NCBI GenBank assembly: GCA_958299035.1
Contig: CATQJL010000223.1
Span: forward strand, 13,564,293 to 13,628,292
Direction: 5' to 3'
Length of the DNA: 64,000 bases
Source of the DNA: Cylicocyclus nassatus
Lineage: Eukaryota > Nematoda > Chromadorea > Rhabditida > Strongylidae
A program made the translations under genes and the position numbers. Below, piece after piece: positions 44,658 through 56,240 of this stretch (positions within the stretch are counted from its first letter, which is position 1; every line of letters starts with the position of its first letter). The notes beneath the pieces are model-generated. The model saw only the letters and a program-made list of their open reading frames with translations. It was not told where the DNA came from and searched no databases.

Positions 44658-44900
44658 ACTAACAAAAATCGTACTCCTGCTCCCAAAGAAAGTAAAAAGC
44701 AGGGCAAACTTGGTCTTTCTGGCCTGGGAGAGAGACTCCATGCGGCAGGACTTTACCTTAAACTAAGGGTGGTCACAGTAAAACTCAAAAAAAGAGATAC
44801 TCTTAGATTCTTCTACCTTGGGATTCCTACTGTTGTTCCCTGTCCCCCCCCCCCTCCTTTTGAGCTTGGTATGAAAGGCGGTTTGGCTTATAGTATAAGC
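44658..44900. repeat. Array B, right part
   Basis: TCGTACTCCTGCTCCCAAAG, then GCAGGGCAAACTTGGTCTTT and CATGCGGCAGGAC, followed by a further degraded unit. Confidence 0.55.
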
Positions 44901-47050
44901 CTTATACTTATTTGCGAACTATTCCCAAAGAGACTCTTCTCTTCAGAAATATTTTTGTGAAATTTGGTGAGGGCTGCTTTCAATAGATTTGTATACTTGA
45001 AAATAACCCAAAGGTTTTACTGCGAATTGTCTTGCGGGAAATTCTTGCACTCGATACAAATTTTTACTAATACTCTGGAAGATTCCACTTTGGCAGTGGG
45101 CAAATCTCATTTTCTCTGGAAAAAACGACTTGATAATAATTGCAGCAGGACACGAAATACCTTTCGCACTTAGTTTTTGCAATTTTTTGACTACTCTGAA
45201 AAATTGCTTTTACCCTTAGGAATGAGAAGTGCTATTCCGGTCTCGCTGGCGGCTCGATAATCCTACTGTAGAATGCTTTTACGAAAGAAATTTTTCAAGC
45301 TTGATTTTTTGAAAATCGTCAAATCCGTGAAAAAATTCTTCTGCTCTCAGGATTGCAGTGTAAACTTTAGTTTTGCTGGAAAGCGCAAGCTTTTCAGCAA
45401 AACCAAAGTGCCAGCTGCCAGCAAAGCCAAAGCGCAAGCTTTATTGCTTTATTAGACAAGACAGCATTACAAAGACCTTTTCATTTTGCCTTTGATGAAG
45501 ATGCTGAAGATGCTTTTGATGCTTTTAATGCTTTTTTTGCATGGTCTCTTACGGATTTGGAAAACAAATCCTGTATTCTTTATAAGAAGAGCTTATGAAG
45601 GAAATATAGGCACTCTTCTTACAAAAGAAATGAGGGGGTACCTAAAAAGTTCCGCGAACTCCGAAAGATCACTTTGAAATGGTGTCTGAAAGTGAGGGAA
45701 TTTCTTAAAATTTCAATTTGGATTATCAACAAGAAAGGAATTCCGACTCACCCTGGCCGGATTTCTTAAAATTCAGAAGGAAGTGCTTGCACTGCATAAT
45801 TTCGAGTGGAGGGGGCCTTGTCACTTTTCGCAAGAAGGCCTGGAGCATCGAAGAAATTTGCATGCATGGATGGATTTTGTATCATTATAAAGTCTCTGTT
45901 TGTTTGCTATGAAATCAAAGGGCTCCATTTTTTGACAGAAATTCAGAGTTAAAACTTGGATCTTTTGTTAGAACTTTCAACGATATGAAAGAAATGGCGG
46001 TAGTTTAGGCAAAGCGTTTTCTAATGGGTGCGTGTTGCTCATTGAAAGAACATTATCAAAAAAATTTTTTGGCATTGCTTGGGAATTGTAAAAAAAAATT
46101 GAATTGTAAAAATTACGGCGATACTGTTAACAGAGTTTCAGATGTTTGAAAAGCTCCGCATCTTCTCTGGTAGGAACCCGCGAGGTCCAGAAAAGTATAA
46201 AAAGATTTTGAAGATTTTTTGGAGTGTTTAGAAAATGTTGTATTTTTGATGGGAAAGCTTTGGAGGCATCGAGCGGGTTCCGCGTCCTTTTGCGAAAAGC
46301 AGAGGCTTTGAGGTATCATAGTTACTTGCATGTGCATGAAATTTCGAAATTACAAAAAATTCCGCTACTCCCGGGAAAGTATCCAATAAATTTCGCTTGG
46401 GTATTTACTAGATTTCGCTTCACTTTAAAAAAGCCTTGTAGTATCAAAACCCATGGATTCATTACAAGAGTTTTTAGGCACGTGAAAAAAAGTGACGGTG
46501 GTTTTAAAGTGGGGCTGAGGGCGTTTTGCGAACTCCGCTTAATTTAAGGAAAAGATTAAATAAAATGGGAAATTTATAGCGCTAAATTTGAGGATGTAAA
46601 GGAAAGGCTGTCTTGTGGGAAAACTTTATCAATCAAGGTTATCGCTTTACCTCTGACAGAAGCGCTAAGGTGCGAAAGGAATTTAAATCAATGCATGAAC
46701 TTCTGGGAAGTGGGAAAAATTCGTATCCTTGCTGAAACTTCAGGGGAGCGCACTTGAATTTTGATCACTTTGCTGAGGAAGCTTTGTTTGTGAAAAATTG
46801 GTAGAACTTTCCGAATAACCCATAGTAATCCGATATAACTTTGGTCAGACTATTAGTGCTCAAAAACAACGCCGCATATTTTCAATAGTTTCGTTTGTTA
46901 CTGTGCCGTAAGCTGCAACATGAAACAAGTAATTTTTTTTCAATTGTTTTTTTTTGAAGGTCATCATTTAGTAGTATCCACTGTTTACTGTAAAAACTGG
47001 ACGCTTTGAAAAACGAGAGCCTATTGTTAGTGTGCAAATAAGTGTAGCCT
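44901..47050. other. Unassigned sequence
   Basis: No domain or exon chain. Short GATGCTTTTGATGCTTTTAA runs at 45500-45545 and a CAAAGCCAAAGCGCAAGCTT duplicated motif at 45385-45440. Faint GGTCTCGCTGGCGG (45240) suggests array B remnants. Confidence 0.35.
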
Positions 47051-47052
47051 TA

Positions 47053-47151
47053 ACTCACTAATGTATTGGCCTCAATCCACTTGCTAGCGTAGGGTCGCTA
47101 GTTACGAATATATTATTGACAGGGCCGGGCGGAGCCGGGTTTGCCGGCTAG
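47053..47151. mobile_element. Helitron-like 3' end fragment
   Basis: GACAGGGCCGGGCGGAGCCG then GGTTTGCCGGCTAG with T following. This is the hairpin-capable GC-rich tail and CTAG end shared with 2094 and 56288. Preceded by TAGGGTCGCTAGT. Confidence 0.55.
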
Positions 47152-47639
47152 TCAACAATAATTCGTAATTGAGAAACACCGTAATGAGATTGCAAAGGGG
47201 CACTTCTGAAAAGCAAATTCTAACAGAATTATAGTTTTTCGATTGTATAAAGCGTATGTTAGCATGTTGAGGTTATGGTTCTCATTTAAAAAACGCCCAA
47301 AAAACACTTATCGAAAATCTCCCCTTCCAAGTTTCTTTGAAAATACATGCAAGATTGTAGTTTCTAAACTTTTATAAAGCAACGCTTTTCATCGTCCTTA
47401 CTATTGAACAATTCAAAGAAAGTGGACGTTGGCGGCCGTCTTTTGCGTAGGTCAGTATCAGAAACCAGTTACACCGCGAATGTTAAACGTGCAGACTGCC
47501 AAGATTAGTTTGATGGACATCAGTCATTAAACCTTTGTTCAGTGCACTTCAACATAGCTTTTTGTCTGAATGAAAAGGAACCCTAGAAGGCAAACTATCT
47601 GAAGGGTCGGATACTCTGTACTATAGTTCAAACGACCGA

Positions 47640-47885
47640 AAAATTTCGTCGAACGAATGAATATCGAATAATCGGCTTTTGAAAAATATTCGAACGAACG
47701 TATTATTCAATCTGTGTTTCTCAGATTATTCGAATTCGAATATTCGAATAAACGGGGTTGGTCGAATACTCGACTATTCGATCAATCGAATAATTACACA
47801 TGGTCGAATATTCGACTATTCAAATATTCGATTAATCACACCTGTCCGAATATTCGACTATTCGAATAATTCAAATTATCTAGCT
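47640..47885. repeat. TTCGAATA-rich tract 1
   Basis: Repeated self-complementary TATTCGAATA, ATTCGACTATTCGA and TCGAATAATT words over about 240 bp. Similar tract at 50960-51185. Confidence 0.8.
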
Positions 47886-49097
47886 GCTCAAACAATGCTG
47901 GTTTTTCCTTTGTTGCAGTTTTCCACAGAAAGAAATCAATCGCTATATGCGGTCTAGATTTGTAGCTGATGATTATATGCGTGGCAAGTGGTAAGGATGA
48001 CTCGCTTATGGTCGCTTGGTCAGGGCTCTACTTAGAAAACAGAAGAATTTCACCTAAACATTTAGGTTCAAGGTGTTCATTGCCTTTGAGATAGCCCCTA
48101 AGCCTTACTTAGCAACCATTTCAAGTCCGCATTTGATCATCCTCATAGACTCTTCCTCACAAAAGTTTCTCCCGAAGCTACACAGAACTTATTCCTAAAG
48201 CAACAGATTCAACATAGAATTTTTTGAATAGGTAGTTGTTTGTAATGATTCGTGATGGTCAGCATTGCATGAATCCTGAGACTAGCCCTGGGGGAGCATT
48301 AGAAAGGCCTACAGTACTAAAATCAGTGAACCTCTGCGGCAGAGGTGACGCATTGTTGTCTACCTAATAATTTTGTGCGCCTTTGAATCCAGAAAAAGAA
48401 GTCATGGATATACCTGTATATTAGCTGCTGATCTAGTAGTTCTCGGAAATTATCAATCGCTGAGTTTCACAGTTTCTGTTGTAGGATTGAATTTTCACGA
48501 ATTTGTTTTAGTTGTAGTTTTGAGGTTTGTACTTTTGATGTGAGGGATTTACTCTTTTACGCAAGTTCAAAATAATTATTGTTCAACCCACACATTTACT
48601 CAAAGTATTATCCCTCTTTGCAACATTTCAACTCTAGTTTTTCACGCCTCCTGACTATAAGGGCAGCCGATTTGAGTATAGTGACTGACATACAGGCTGC
48701 CTCCACAAGTCAAGCGGCTCAGGTCCTCACAACCCCTTGCTCCGGCCTTGCGATATTCAACGTATCTTTCAAATACTTTGACATGCGGGCAGTGATTAGG
48801 CTGGCAAGGCAAGTGAGGAATCTTGGGTAAAGGGATGAATGTTGCCTATACGTGCTGCCTTAAATAACTTCTGGTCCTTCACAAGCTGTTTATGGACCAG
48901 TGGTCCGCTAAAGATCGCCTAATGACGGCTTTGCTTCTTCACCCAATTGAGAGCTTGGAGGTGTTTGCACATGATATCACATCTCAACTTCTCACACGCG
49001 ATTTCCAGAAGACAGTCCACCACTTTAAATGAAATATATATAAATATAAAATGAAAATATATAAAATGAAATGAAATGAAATAATGAAATATATATA
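47886..49097. other. Unassigned sequence
   Basis: No gene recognised. Ends with an AAATGAAATATATA simple-sequence stretch (49030-49095) beside a mariner-type insertion. Confidence 0.35.
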
Positions 49098-49831
49098 TTA
49101 GGTTGAACCGAAAATTCGTTCGCACCATATTCAAAAAATCATAACCTCTTTCCGTCACGACTATTTTGCGCAGTTTAAGTTTTATTAGAAAGCGTAAAGC
49201 ATGTAGTTTCCAATAGTTCCCTGTCGACTTTCCAGCATGTTCAGATTGCAGAGATAAAAATGAAAGAACGAAAACATCCAAAATTCGGAATTCTTGAGAA
49301 ACAATTCCAAAAATCTAGAAACTGCGCGATAAAATCCAGAAAAGCCATTATCCTAATTTCTCTTATATTTGATTACTAATTGAGTTAAGTTTGTGCTGAT
49401 CGAGCTCTTCTTTCAAAAGTTATGATTTTTTGAAAAAAATTCCGAAAAATCACTTTCCTAAGAATTCCTAAGAAATTCATTTTTCGGCATTTTTTTTCAA
49501 AAAATCATACTTTTGAAAGAAAAGCTCCATCAGCACAAACTTGACTCAGATAGTAATCAAATATAAGAAAAATTAGGATAATGGCTTTTCTGGATTTTAT
49601 CGCACAGTTTCTAGATTTTTGGAATTGTTTCTCAAAAATTCCGAATTTCGGATGTTTTCGTTCTTTCATTTTTATCTCTGCAATCTGAGCATGCTGGAAA
49701 GTCGGCAGGGGACCGTTGGAAACTACATGCTTTACGCTTTCCAATAAAACTTAAATTGCGCAAAATCGTCGTGACGGAAAGAAGTTATGATTTTTTGAAA
49801 CTGGTGCGAACGAACTTTCGGTTCAACCTAA
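49098..49831. mobile_element. Mariner-type palindromic element, TTAGGTTGAACC ends (734 bp)
   Basis: TTAGGTTGAACCGAAAATTC on the left and GAACTTTCGGTTCAACCTAA on the right, TA on each side. Inverted similarity continues through almost the whole element (CTCAGATTGCAGAGATAAAA region versus its inverse) to a centre near 49460. No transposase. Confidence 0.9.
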
Positions 49832-49835
49832 TATA

Positions 49836-50806
49836 TTAGGTTGTCCCAAAAGTTCTTGCGCCGGATTTTCAAAAAATCATAACTTCCTTGCCACTCAATG
49901 GATTTTCCTGATTTTATTTTTATGTGAAAGAGGAAACCTTTTTCTTTACAGTGGTACCTTTGCCATGAATTAGCATTGGTAAGTTCGAGAGTTAGAAGCA
50001 ATTGAAAGAAATTAGTCAAGATCGACATTTTTCAAGCTGGATCACGAAAAATTCTGGAAGTATTTTTATTTGATAGAGAAAATTTTGCACATTACAGTGG
50101 TGCCATTTTCATGAATTAAAACGAAGAAGATCGAGAGTTAGAGGCAAATAAAGAGAATTTCTTCAGTTTTGCAATTTTTGAGCATGATCAAAAAAGTTTG
50201 AAAACGTCACAGAAAAGGCGAAAAAGTCATAAACATGGGTTTTGTGACATTCCCTTTGTAGCTGAGCAAAAATCGCGCCAATCGAGGGCAATTTTTATTT
50301 TCGTGAAAAAAAGCAGGCTCGAAAATCCGAATAAATCACGAAAATCAAAATTGCTCCCGATTGGCACGATTTTCGCTCAGCTACAAAGGGAAGGTCACAA
50401 AACCCATGTTTATGACTTTTTCGCCTTTTCTGTGACGTTTTCAAACTTTTTTGAGCATGATCAAAAATTGCAAAACTGAAGAAATTCTCTTTATTTGCTT
50501 CTAACTCTCGATCTACTTCGCTTTAATTCATGAAAACGGCACCACTGTAATGTGCAAAATTTTCTCTATCAAATTAAATTACTTTCAGAATTTTTCGTGA
50601 TCCAGCTTGAAAAATGCCAATCTTGACTGATTTTATTCAATTGCTTCTAGCTTTGGAACTTTCTGACTCCGCTTCACAACAAAGATACTATGGTAAAGAG
50701 AAAGGTTTCCTCTTTCAAATGAAACTAAAATCAAGAAAATCCATTGAGTGGCAAGGAAGTTATGATTTTTTGAAAATCCGGCGCAAGAACTTTCGGGACA
50801 ACCTAA
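49836..50806. mobile_element. Mariner-type palindromic element, TTAGGTTGTCCC ends (971 bp)
   Basis: TTAGGTTGTCCCAAAAGTTC on the left, GAACTTTCGGGACAACCTAA on the right, TA duplications. Only 4 bases (TATA) separate it from the previous element. Arms are inverse almost to the centre near 50320 (CATAAACATGGGTTTTGTGA at 50229 versus its inverse at 50398). Non-coding. Confidence 0.9.
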
Positions 50807-50959
50807 TATATAAATAAAATAAATATGCAAAATACTTGTCATCACTATGCTTGACTCGCGACTCATGCCTTTAAAGCATTTGTATGAGCGGCCGGTCGGG
50901 AACATACCTGCACTCAATGTAGAACGGCTGAAGTTTCTTTTGACATCGAATGTATAAAA

Positions 50960-51185
50960 TGGCCTTTGATATTTGAATATTCGAATAACTGTTTTTCATG
51001 TTGGCTCGAATATTCGAATATTCGGATAAATGTCTTTTAGAACTCCTCGAACGAATATTCGAATAACTCATTTTTCCAAATCGAATAATGAACGATTTAT
51101 TCGAGTACAGGCCTTTCTCGAATATTCGACTATTCGAATATTCGAATAGTCGAATATTTCGAATAATTCGAACACGAATATTTGG
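50960..51185. repeat. TTCGAATA-rich tract 2
   Basis: Same words as the tract at 47640 (CGAATATTCGAATATTCGGA, TATTCGAATAGTCGAATATT). Lies between two mariner-type elements. Confidence 0.8.
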
Positions 51186-51190
51186 TTCTA

Positions 51191-52143
51191 TTAGGTTGTT
51201 ACATAAGTCTTGTTACACTTAACTTCTAACGGCGATAAGTCATACACCTTATTGTCTTTGCAGGACTCCAAGATACCATTCGATAGAGCAAAGCAAGCTT
51301 TACAAAATGGTCTGCAAAAGTTCGCATCAGCTCCGACCCACCATAAGTTTGCACCCAAAATCTGAGTCGTACTGGAATTCAAAAAATCGCGAAAAATTCA
51401 TATCTTTGTTCAAACAAATCCTACGGATCTCCAACTTGCTCATAAAAATTGCCCACTATATCAAACACTCATATGTACCGTTGCTGTATTTCTTCCTTAT
51501 CTAGAAATCGAGAAAAATAATTTTTTTTAGTTTTTACAAAAACGAAGCTGTGCTGTTCATATTCATGTAGCTGTATACTACAAGCTCTTAGAAGTATGAC
51601 CGTAAATTTTCAGCTTCCCGGAAGCCGTAGTTTTCGAAAATTACCTAATTTAGCGTTGAACACCCGAGTGATAAAAATTAAGTTTGGTATTTTTCAAAAA
51701 CCAGAGCTTCTGAAAAGCTGAAAATTTACGGTTATACTTCTAAGGGCTATTAGTATACAGTTACATAAATAGAAACAGCATAGCATCGTTTTTGTAAAAA
51801 CTAAAAAAAATTCTTTATCTCGATTTCCAGATAAGGAAAAAATACAGCAATGGTACATATGAGTGTTTTATATAGTGGACAATTTTTATGAGCAAGTTGG
51901 AGATTCGTAGGATTTGTTTGAACAAAGATATGAATTTTTCGCGATTTTTTGAATTTCAGTGCGACTCAGATTTTGGTGCAAACTTACGGTGAGTGGGTTG
52001 GAGCTGGTGCGAACTTTTGCAAACCATCTTGTAGAGCTTGCTTTGCTCTATCGAATGGTACCTTGGAGTCCTGCAAAGACTATGAGGTGTATGACTTATC
52101 GCCGTTAGAAGTTAAGTGTAACAAGACTTATGTAACAACCTAA
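51191..52143. mobile_element. Mariner-type palindromic element, TTAGGTTGTTACATAAGTC ends (953 bp)
   Basis: TTAGGTTGTTACATAAGTCT and its inverse AGACTTATGTAACAACCTAA, TA on each side. Arms are inverse through AACTTCTAACGGCGATAAGT and inward to a centre near 51660. No transposase. Confidence 0.9.
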
Positions 52144-52191
52144 TATTATATACTCTGTACGCAGAATGTGGTTGTATCCATGACGCTCGTG

Positions 52192-52355
52192 TAGGCCGTC
52201 CGCGCAGGGCGAGGAGAGTGCGCAAGGTGTGTACTGAGCGTCACTCCCCTTTTCCGCGCAACCTCGACGCCTGTTTTCTCTACACTTCTTCCACGCATGA
52301 ACTATATTCAATGGGGGCTACAGCGTTGCTTTCCGTGCGCAGCGCGGACGGCCTA
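52192..52355. mobile_element. 164-bp GC-rich MITE
   Basis: TAGGCCGTCCGCGC at the left is exactly inverted at the right (GCGCGGACGGCCTA). GC-rich interior. No clear duplication. Confidence 0.65.
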
Positions 52356-52882
52356 TAAATGTCCTAGAACAAAATCGTAGGTTGTCAAATTGCTTTATTA
52401 CTTGCCAGATACTGAGCGAATGAGTGTATTCAATAAACATTGCGTCCAAAGTCCAAATTAGTCACAGCAGATCGCAGTTGAGTTTCAACTGTTGTCACCC
52501 GAAAAATCAAAAATAGGGCAAATGCACTGACGTCGCTGAATGGCTGGCTCTATGTGTGAAACTCGGCTGTTCATTTTGATGATGGCGAAACCAGCTACAA
52601 TTACGTGCTTACATGGCTCATTAAGGGAGCATTCGAAGAGAAAATGAGGGTTTTTTCTGCATTCTCATACAAAGCCGTAATCAGGGCTCAGCACGAGGGT
52701 GGCAAATGGACGTAGAACGGCTTGCTTTTGCCAATATCGATTCTTACGAGTTCCTATTTGATCCCGCCAGTTGCGTAGGTTGTTCATTGGAGCGCGCTTT
52801 CTGCTTCCAAGGGACCGGCGCCGTAGCTATTCCGGATTCTAACAAGAAGGAGAGGAGGAGTTTTGGAGCCAACTTGTTACTA
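52356..52882. other. Unassigned sequence
   Basis: No gene recognised. Confidence 0.35.
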
Positions 52883-53386
52883 TTAGGTTGTCCCATAAGT
52901 CTTTTCATATTCGGACCTTCAATTTGATATTTCTCAAGAACTAGTGCACCTAGTGAGCTGTAAATTTTTGACAGTAATTCTGAGTGAATAAGCTATATAA
53001 TCGCCTATTTTTGGGGAACACAGAACTGATACAGGCAAAGTTTGAAAATTGAGCGCATTATTTTTTCTTGATTTCTAGCCATCAGAAAAATGCAGCAAGT
53101 GCATATATAAATATCCGATGAGAAGAGTATACGCATGAAAAAGTTGGAAATCCGCAGAGTTGTTTTGAACTGAGATATGACGATTTTCATTGTTTCGGAA
53201 ATTCGAAATTTTTTTTTGTATTGGCTGGGAACTTGAACGGATTGAGGTTTCTGCGAACTTTTGAAGGCCATCTTGTAAAGCTTGCTTTGACTTGTCGAAT
53301 GGTACCACGCATTCTATTAGAAGATCAAAAAAACTGATTTATTTCGCTGGAAATTTAGGTATGAAAAGACTTATGGGACAATCTAA
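52883..53386. mobile_element. Mariner-type MITE, TTAGGTTGTCCCATAAGTC ends (504 bp)
   Basis: TTAGGTTGTCCCATAAGTCT and GACTTATGGGACAATCTAA inverted, TA on each side. Arms are shorter than in the other copies. The interior resembles the right half of 51191-52143 (GTCGAATGGTACC and GAACTTTTG near 53250-53305). Non-coding. Confidence 0.85.
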
Positions 53387-53485
53387 TATATACTAAACTT
53401 CAGGCGTAGAACACAATGTAAAAATTTTGAAAAAATTATGTGAATTGGAAGTTTTGCTAACCTCAGGTGGGCAATCGTCAACCTA

Positions 53486-53708
53486 TTACCCTAATTTCAC
53501 GCCTACAAGGCGCGGGGTGGTCCTAGCTTTCATCGACCAGCCCGAACATGGCAAAGGACTTGGCAACCAAAGGAACCCCATACCGTGCTGCATTTTGCCT
53601 GACGAATCGTACAGCATAAGGATCGCTTCTTAAAACACGTTGGGGCGGCTGAGCAGCTTGATGAAAGCTAGGACCACCTCGCGCCTTGTACGCGTGAAAT
53701 TAGAGTAA
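53486..53708. mobile_element. 223-bp inverted-repeat element
   Basis: Arms of about 48 bp: TTACCCTAATTTCACGCCTA and GGTGGTCCTAGCTTTCAT at left, inverse at right (ATGAAAGCTAGGACCACCTC, GCGTGAAATTAGAGTAA). Probable MITE. No duplication found. Confidence 0.75.
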
Positions 53709-54840
53709 AAAAATTTGGACACGCTCTTCATTCACATAAGTTCTTCATAATTTTTCGTATTTAGTTGTTTACTCCTACTGCGCCTATACACACCACATCT
53801 CGCGCGATTTCGTCACCTCTGCGTTGCAAGTGAGCCATGTTTCCATTTTTTGGTAGCGGAAAGTTTTCAGATAAAAGCTTGCTACAACCTTAGTCACCGT
53901 TAGTCAATTTTTCATTGAAACTTCTAGGTTGAGCCCTGCAGGCTTGTGTTCATGTACTTAATCAACTTTCATACCATATCGTCATCTATGCATTGCGGAC
54001 GAGTCATTTGGATTCACATCTTCACTCACCATTATGCAAAATTTTTTGAAAAAACGCTTATTACAACTTTCATTCACATAATTTTTTCAGGATTTTTCGT
54101 ACCTTGTTTCCACTTGTCCCTCTTCGTTCGCTTACGAAATTTGATGCTGTATCGTTACAGCGACGGCGCGGTCGCGCGCGAACTCCAGTGTTCGCCCGTT
54201 GAGGCTCCTAACATGTTAAGACAAGCACAGAGCATGAACTACCAATTTTTTCCGGGGCTTTTTCCCGGACCCCGCAAAAACTATATCCCCTTTGCTTTTT
54301 ACCCAAAACAATTTCCAGCCTGTCATTTGCCCATCTCGTGCCGGGCCCTGGCCATGATGCGTCATGAACTTTCGAGGGTTCAGCAGGTTAACTAAGAGTA
54401 GTTCTTGTTGAATACTCAAAAGATGCATTTTTTCAGTAGAACACTTGCCGGGAAAAATCAGATCTGTTTGTCGGCCCCTTTTGCTGCCTACGCTTTGGTT
54501 TTAAACAAAACAAACCGACTTAGGTTGATTTAAGCACATAGTCAAGGCATGGTCGTGAACCATTGTGAGATGTTTGCGTTCCTGACGAGTGCAGAAAATG
54601 ATAAATAGGCTCGAGAAGGTGGTAGAATCTTGCATATATTGTGCTGTGGAAGCTTTTATTTAGTGCTCACTCATTCACTTTGCAAGGTCAGACCTGTCTC
54701 TGCTTTCGCAATTCTCCGCCGTTGAATTTGAAAACCCACCATTGTGATGAAACAAAAATGATAAAAGCCTTCTGCTTGATAAGAAGATAAAATTGATAAG
54801 GTATAACGATTAAATACAGTGCATCATCTTTAGAGTTACA
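53709..54840. other. Unassigned sequence, possibly upstream LINE remnants
   Basis: A 149-residue + frame (53946-54395) has no recognised domain. The RT similarity starts only around 54840. Confidence 0.35.
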
Positions 54841-54930
54841 GCTTTTGCAAGACCAAAGGTCGAAATGACCCTCACACCTTCAAAAAATGTGCCTCATCTC
54901 TGTGTACACATCTTGCCCACATCTTATATA

Positions 54931-55808
54931 TTAGGTTGTCCCGAAAGTTTTGTCGGTTTTTTCAAGCTACTGTAAAACCACGAACAATAAAGACCTGAGT
55001 GAGTTTTAACATGTATTCGATGCAGCTTTTCCTTCTCTTTCTTGTGTATACATTTTCATACCAAAATCTTGTATGCTTCTTTTGATGATAGCCAAAATTC
55101 TTCATGTGTCAATTTTATCTGCTCAAAGTTAGACTAATTTTTAAAAATTTCATTACAAAGTTCCGGAAAGGATCAAGCACGTATCAAATAGAGCAACTCT
55201 CGGACTACAAGCTAGTATTTTTAGATTCTCCTACTCTGCTGATTTTAGCTTCAAAAAATTATTTCTCCGGAGGTCTCGATTTTTGGCAAAGTCATGAAAA
55301 ACGCATCTGCAGCAAATACAAGAAAGCATTTGAGGTTTCCGCGTATCGAAACATAATTCTTACTAAACATCATTTATGCAACATAACCAACTTTGATTCG
55401 CTTTGAAAAAGCAGCTTTTTGGAATTTTTGTTACTTTTGCTTGTTAAACTTAATCAAAAAGCCACGGTTTTTACCAAATAAATATAACGGACTTGGTAAA
55501 CGCGGTTCATGTAATCTAGAATGAACACAATGTAGCCAAAGGTTCGCTCCACAAAAAGTTACCAGCGCTCTTCGAGAACATCAGAATAAAAAGTTCTAAA
55601 ATTCAGGAAAGATTTGGCGTTACTGCTGAGCTGCTCAAAAAGCCATGGCGATAACATTGCAAAGACAGGGTAAACCACAGAGCTAGTATAACTGTAAGAA
55701 AGTGGATAAAAATCTGAATCAAATAGTGCCTAGATCGTTTATGGATCGGTGGTCTGTGAGTTTTAGCGAGCAATGAAAAAAACCGACAAAACTTTCGGGA
55801 CAACCTAA
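54931..55808. mobile_element. Mariner-type MITE, TTAGGTTGTCCCGAAAG ends (878 bp), nested in the Helitron-like element
   Basis: TTAGGTTGTCCCGAAAGTTT and AAACTTTCGGGACAACCTAA inverted, TA duplicated. It sits about 9 bp inside the Helitron-like 5' end. Removing it plus one TA gives TCTTATATAAAGCTGAATG, as in the copies at 2095 and 39990. Terminal inverted arms are short (about 30 bp). No transposase. Confidence 0.85.
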
Positions 55809-55924
55809 TATAAAGCTGAATGTCTGTTTGTCTGTATGTCTGTCTGTATGTCTGTCTGTCTGTACGTATGTTCCGAATAGAAAATTCCATTTCTGAACCG
55901 ATCGGGACCAAACTTGGCACACAT

Positions 55925-56240
55925 ACACTTTGGGCCCCGGCGGGTGTCATAGGCTACTTTTCGTCATCGATCGATATCGATTTTATCGATTTTTTGCAAA
56001 ATTTGAGCTACGGGGCTGGGAGTTGGCACAGGGGGGTAATCGAGCATGCTGATCTTCCCCCCCCCCGTAGGGGGTGATCAGCATGCTCGATTACACCCCC
56101 CTGCCAAATTCCGGCCCCCTACCTCAAATTTTGCAAAAAATCGATAAAATCGACATCGATCGATAGCGAAAAGTGGACTGTGACACCCGCCGGGGCCCGA
56201 AATGTGTGTGTGTCAAGTTTGGTCCGAATCGGTTAAGAAA
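55925..56240. repeat. Inverted duplication inside the Helitron-like element
   Basis: ATCGATCGATATCGATTTTA, TGAGCTACGGGGCTGG and AATCGAGCATGCTGATC on the left reappear inverted from GATCAGCATGCTCGATTACA (about 56080) outward to about 56240, around a CCCCCCCCCC spacer near 56060. Confidence 0.8.

Noticed and set aside
53946..54395. 149-residue + frame as a gene
   Set aside because: No recognisable domain, no splice-consistent neighbours, and dense transposon context.
49098..55808. TTAGGTTG motifs as telomere-like repeats (nematode telomere is TTAGGC)
   Set aside because: They occur singly, inverted, next to TA, as transposon ends, never in tandem.
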